Of a DNA stretch of 8,375 nt, positions 6,162 through 8,375 are shown piece after piece. The first letter of the stretch is position 1, and the number at the start of each line of letters is the position of its first letter. The notes below the pieces were generated by a model. It saw nothing but the letters and a program-made list of their open reading frames with translations, searched no databases and was not told where the DNA came from. This DNA is from Sulfuricurvum sp. (lineage in GTDB: Bacteria; Campylobacterota; Campylobacteria; Campylobacterales; Sulfurimonadaceae). The stretch spans positions 1 through 8,375 of the forward strand of contig JAGXHZ010000001.1 in the NCBI GenBank assembly GCA_024635855.1, given 5' to 3'. Both the position numbers and the translations under genes were made by a program.

Positions 6162-6944
6162 ATGCAATTAAAAATCATCAATGCCATTGCATTACCGACA
6201 CTACTCTTTGGTGTCCTTATTGCTGTATGGTCAACCGTTGCGATTAAAATCCCCGGCTTTCCGACTCCGATAGAGACATGGAACGAATTACTCATCGTCC
6301 TCTCCGATCCGCTGTATGACAATGGAGCAGGAGATCAGGGGATTGCACTGCAGTTGTTTAGTTCCCTCAAACGGGTGTTTGGCGGATTTGCCCTTGCTAT
6401 CGCTGTGGGTATTCCTGTAGGGCTTTTGATCGGAATGTCTAAAATGGCGCAAACCGCTTTTAATCCGTACATTCAAATCCTGAAACCTGTATCACCGCTT
6501 GCGTGGTTGCCGTTGGCGTTATTTGTGTTCAAAGACGTAGATATGACGGCGATTTTTGTCATCTTTATCACCTCTATCTGGCCGATTATCATCAATACGG
6601 CATTGGGAGTCCGAAGCGTGAGTGATGATTTTATCAACGTTGCTCGAGTGCTTCAGCTCACAGCATTTGAGAGAGTGTTTCAGATCATTCTCCCTGTTGC
6701 GGTACCGTTTATCTTTACAGGGATGCGCTTATCACTGGGAATCGCATGGCTGGTCATTGTAGCGGCTGAGATGCTTACGGGCGGTTTGGGTATTGGCTTT
6801 TGGATTTGGGATGAGTATAACAATCTCAACTATTCCCATATTATCATCGGTATCATCCTCATCGGTATAGTCGGGTATATCCTCGATACCATCATGGGGG
6901 TTATCGCCGATCATTTTGATTATCGCAAGCGAGGTCGCGTATGA
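6162..6944 (+). CDS. nrtB: Nitrate ABC transporter permease
   Basis: A 260-residue inner-membrane permease of the NrtB/SsuC/TauC type, forming the channel for the NrtA-delivered anion. Hydrophobic segments lie near residues 7-27, 71-92, 112-123, 128-147, 183-205 and 226-247. The EAA loop that docks the ATPase is seen from about 158 to 188 (NVARVLQLTAFERVFQIILP, then FTG). NrtB-specific stretches include GDQGIALQLFSSLKRVFGG, ILKPVSPLAWLPLALFVFKD and AEMLTGGLGIGFWIWDEYNN; the last two are strongly typical of nitrate rather than taurine or sulfonate permeases. The start is ATG 6162, chosen by Shine-Dalgarno spacing over ATG 6159. Its stop overlaps the nrtD start (ATGA), so the two membrane-complex subunits are translationally coupled, whereas nrtA is set apart by the hairpin spacer. 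Confidence 0.92.
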   Translation: MQLKIINAIALPTLLFGVLIAVWSTVAIKIPGFPTPIETWNELLIVLSDPLYDNGAGDQGIALQLFSSLKRVFGGFALAIAVGIPVGLLIGMSKMAQTAFNPYIQILKPVSPLAWLPLALFVFKDVDMTAIFVIFITSIWPIIINTALGVRSVSDDFINVARVLQLTAFERVFQIILPVAVPFIFTGMRLSLGIAWLVIVAAEMLTGGLGIGFWIWDEYNNLNYSHIIIGIILIGIVGYILDTIMGVIADHFDYRKRGRV

Positions 6945-7738
6945 GTGCAAAACCCTTTTTAAACATCGATCATGTCGATAAAATATTTCCTTTGGGAAAA
7001 GGTAAAGAGTACGTCGCTTTGCGGGATGTGAAACTGGAAATCCGTGAAAATGAGATTGTCTCCATCATCGGTCACTCCGGATGCGGTAAATCAACGATTC
7101 TCAACCTCATCGCAGGTCTGGATACGATCAGTAACGGTGTCATCTTGCTCGAAGACCGAGAAATCAATGCCCCCGGACCTGAGCGTGCGGTGGTATTTCA
7201 AAATCATTCGCTGTTACCGTGGCTGAGTGTCTACCAAAACATCGAGATGGCCGTCAAAAAAGTAAAAAAAGATTTCAATGCTCAAGAGCTGCGTGAGCAT
7301 GTCATGAAATACATTGAACTGGTCAATCTCGATCACGCGAAAGACAAATATCCGGCAGAAATCAGTGGAGGGATGAAGCAGCGTGTCGGAATCGCACGAG
7401 CACTCTCCATCGAGCCTAAAGTGCTGTTGATGGATGAGCCGTTTGGAGCACTGGACTCACTAACTCGTGCCAACTTACAAGATCATTTGATGCGCATACA
7501 GATGCAAACGGGCAATACCGTCATCATCATCACCCACGACGTCGATGAAGCGGTCTTGCTCAGTGATCGCGTCATCATGATGACCAATGGACCAGAGGCT
7601 ACCATTGGTGAGATATTGGAAGTGAACCTTCCTCGTCCGCGTAATCGTTTAGAGTTGCAACATAACGAAGAGTATCTACGATGTCGTGGAGCGATTGTCG
7701 AGTTTCTTTACTCAAAATTTGCCAAACACGAAGACTAA
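6941..7738 (+). CDS. nrtD: Nitrate ABC transporter ATP-binding protein
   Basis: A 265-residue ABC ATPase that energises the NrtAB importer from the cytoplasmic face. All motifs are present: Walker A GHSGCGKST at 44-52, Q-loop Gln87 in VVFQNHSLLPW, signature ISGGMKQR at 141-148, Walker B VLLMDE at 161-166, D-loop GALD at 169-172 and switch His199 in ITHDVDEA. The length equals a single nucleotide-binding domain plus a short tail, so it corresponds to NrtD; the NrtA-like C-terminal regulatory domain of cyanobacterial NrtC is absent. A single ATPase gene implies a homodimer. GAGG six bases upstream, inside nrtB, supports ATG 6941, which overlaps the nrtB stop by four bases. No terminator is seen after it: the convergent msrB stop lies three bases further on. 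Confidence 0.92.
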   Translation: MSAKPFLNIDHVDKIFPLGKGKEYVALRDVKLEIRENEIVSIIGHSGCGKSTILNLIAGLDTISNGVILLEDREINAPGPERAVVFQNHSLLPWLSVYQNIEMAVKKVKKDFNAQELREHVMKYIELVNLDHAKDKYPAEISGGMKQRVGIARALSIEPKVLLMDEPFGALDSLTRANLQDHLMRIQMQTGNTVIIITHDVDEAVLLSDRVIMMTNGPEATIGEILEVNLPRPRNRLELQHNEEYLRCRGAIVEFLYSKFAKHED

Positions 7739-7741
7739 AGG

Positions 7742-8188
7742 TTATTCATGCACTTTTTTCAACGCCACCGCATTCATACAATAGCGTAATCCGCTAGGAG
7801 TTGGACCATCGGGAAATACATGTCCCAGATGGGCATCGCATGTGTTGCACACCGTCTCAACCCGCGTCATTCCATGAGAGTGGTCTGCGTTGTAGGCGAT
7901 TGCATTAGCTTGAATCGGTTGAGTAAACGATGGCCATCCCGTACCCGAATCAAACTTTTCTGTCGCATCAAACAGCAGTGTACCGCAACAAACACACGCA
8001 TAAACTCCCGGTTCAAAAAGTGTACACATTGACGAACTAAAGGCTCGCTCTGTCCCTCCTTGACGCGTTACGCGAAATTCTTCTTCACTGAGTATTTCAC
8101 GCCACTCTTGGGGTGTTTTTTCAACACGCTTATCGGGAGTTAAATTCCCTTCTTTTCCCAATCTCAATACTTCTTTCCAGTTCAACAT
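7742..8188 (-). CDS. msrB: Peptide-methionine (R)-S-oxide reductase MsrB
   Basis: A 148-residue stand-alone MsrB, which reduces methionine-R-sulfoxide in proteins and so repairs oxidative damage. The zinc site is complete, C65-x-x-C68 and C114-x-x-C117 (CNTC), and the catalytic cysteine is Cys137 in RYCMN. Other hallmarks are GTERAFSSSM, FDSGTGWPSFTQP and HLGHVFPDGP. The position before GWPSF that holds the resolving cysteine in Neisseria-type MsrB is Thr83 here, so Cys55 or Cys67 may take that part, or an external reductant does. There is no signal peptide, so the enzyme is cytoplasmic. I start at ATG 8188 because AAGGAG ends five bases upstream; GTG 8194 overlaps that site. The gene is convergent with nrtD, with a 3-base gap. 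It may be cotranscribed with the reading frame ending at 8238. Confidence 0.95.
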   Translation of the reverse strand: MLNWKEVLRLGKEGNLTPDKRVEKTPQEWREILSEEEFRVTRQGGTERAFSSSMCTLFEPGVYACVCCGTLLFDATEKFDSGTGWPSFTQPIQANAIAYNADHSHGMTRVETVCNTCDAHLGHVFPDGPTPSGLRYCMNAVALKKVHE

Positions 8189-8193
8189 AGTCA

Positions 8194-8199
8194 CTCCTT
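8194..8199 (-). promoter_or_regulatory. Ribosome binding site of msrB
   Basis: Minus-strand AAGGAG with five bases to ATG 8188. It overlaps the alternative GTG at 8194 and so rules that start out. Confidence 0.75.
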
Positions 8200-8237
8200 A
8201 TAGTGCGTACAATATCCAACACTTCTTTCTCTTTTTA

Positions 8238-8342
8238 TTAACAAGTCAACTTAAAAAACTTCCGACATATTCCGATAATCTTCTCTTGGCGTTCACGTCC
8301 AACGGGTTCACTTTGACGAATACCATGCACTCGATCAATAAG
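8238..8342 (-). CDS. Possible 3' end of a minus-strand gene, 34 codons (5' cut off by the adapter)
   Basis: On the minus strand a frame is open from the genomic edge at 8342 to a TAA at 8240-8238. The visible residues begin LIDRVHGIRQSEPVGRERQ and end in KFFKLTC; they are charged and soluble-looking. I do not recognise the family. The stop lies 49 bases before the msrB ATG, in the same direction, so the two could form an operon. A 34-codon open frame is easily found by chance, so this is tentative; its normal-looking composition and position favour a real gene. Confidence 0.4.
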   Translation of the reverse strand, partial: LIDRVHGIRQSEPVGRERQEKIIGICRKFFKLTC

Positions 8343-8375
8343 CTGTCTCTTATACACATCTGACGCTGCCGACGA
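8343..8375. other. Nextera/Tn5 transposase adapter (sequencing artefact)
   Basis: The last 33 bases are the 19-bp Tn5 mosaic end CTGTCTCTTATACACATCT (8343-8361) followed by GACGCTGCCGACGA (8362-8375). Together they are the exact reverse complement of the Nextera Read 1 transposase adapter. It is library-preparation sequence left on the contig end, not part of the genome, and not evidence of a native Tn5 element. Genomic sequence ends at 8342. Confidence 0.97.

Noticed and set aside
8343..8361. Native Tn5/IS50 mosaic end as a sign of a mobile element
   Set aside because: The bases that follow are the synthetic Nextera Read 1 tail, so this is library adapter and not a transposon.

Overview
The window looks like one end of a draft-assembly contig from a mid-to-low GC Gram-negative bacterium. 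Gene content (a GspE/GspF secretion pair, a Sec-exported periplasmic NrtA, AT-rich intergenic DNA, short export-signal proteins) fits a Campylobacterota lineage such as the Sulfuricurvum/Sulfurimonas group. That placement is an inference from general resemblance, not a search result.

Left part (1-2171): the 3' end of a GspE/PilB-type secretion ATPase gene, overlapping by one base a GspF/PilC-type inner-membrane platform gene, then a hairpin that may act as a terminator for both converging units. Middle (2187-3939, minus strand): a two-gene unit with a lipoprotein carrying a calcium-loop-like motif, then an exported GHSQG alpha/beta-hydrolase whose likely GTG start lies inside the lipoprotein gene. 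The 3' third of the hydrolase gene is far more AT-rich than its core. Next comes a small exported lysozyme-like lytic transglycosylase (4141-4569, minus) with an extended -10 promoter.

Right part (4768-7738, plus): a complete nitrate-type ABC importer, nrtA-nrtB-nrtD. The solute-binding gene is separated from the permease gene by about 100 bases holding three consecutive hairpins, while nrtB and nrtD overlap by four bases. The AT-rich DNA upstream of nrtA carries three spaced TTGTA elements and a perfect TTGTA-T-TACAA palindrome, a plausible control region. No nitrate reductase or nitrite reductase gene is in view, so the substrate call rests on family resemblance. The importer runs tail-to-tail, with a 3-base gap, into msrB (minus strand), and behind msrB the last 34 codons of another minus-strand reading frame may be visible.

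The final 33 bases (8343-8375) are not genomic: they are the Nextera/Tn5 transposase adapter, so real sequence ends at 8342. No tRNA, rRNA, CRISPR array, insertion sequence or clearly new multi-gene system was found. The most interesting biological leads are the structured nrtA-nrtB spacer, the phased repeats upstream of nrtA, and the lipoprotein-hydrolase pair next to secretion genes.
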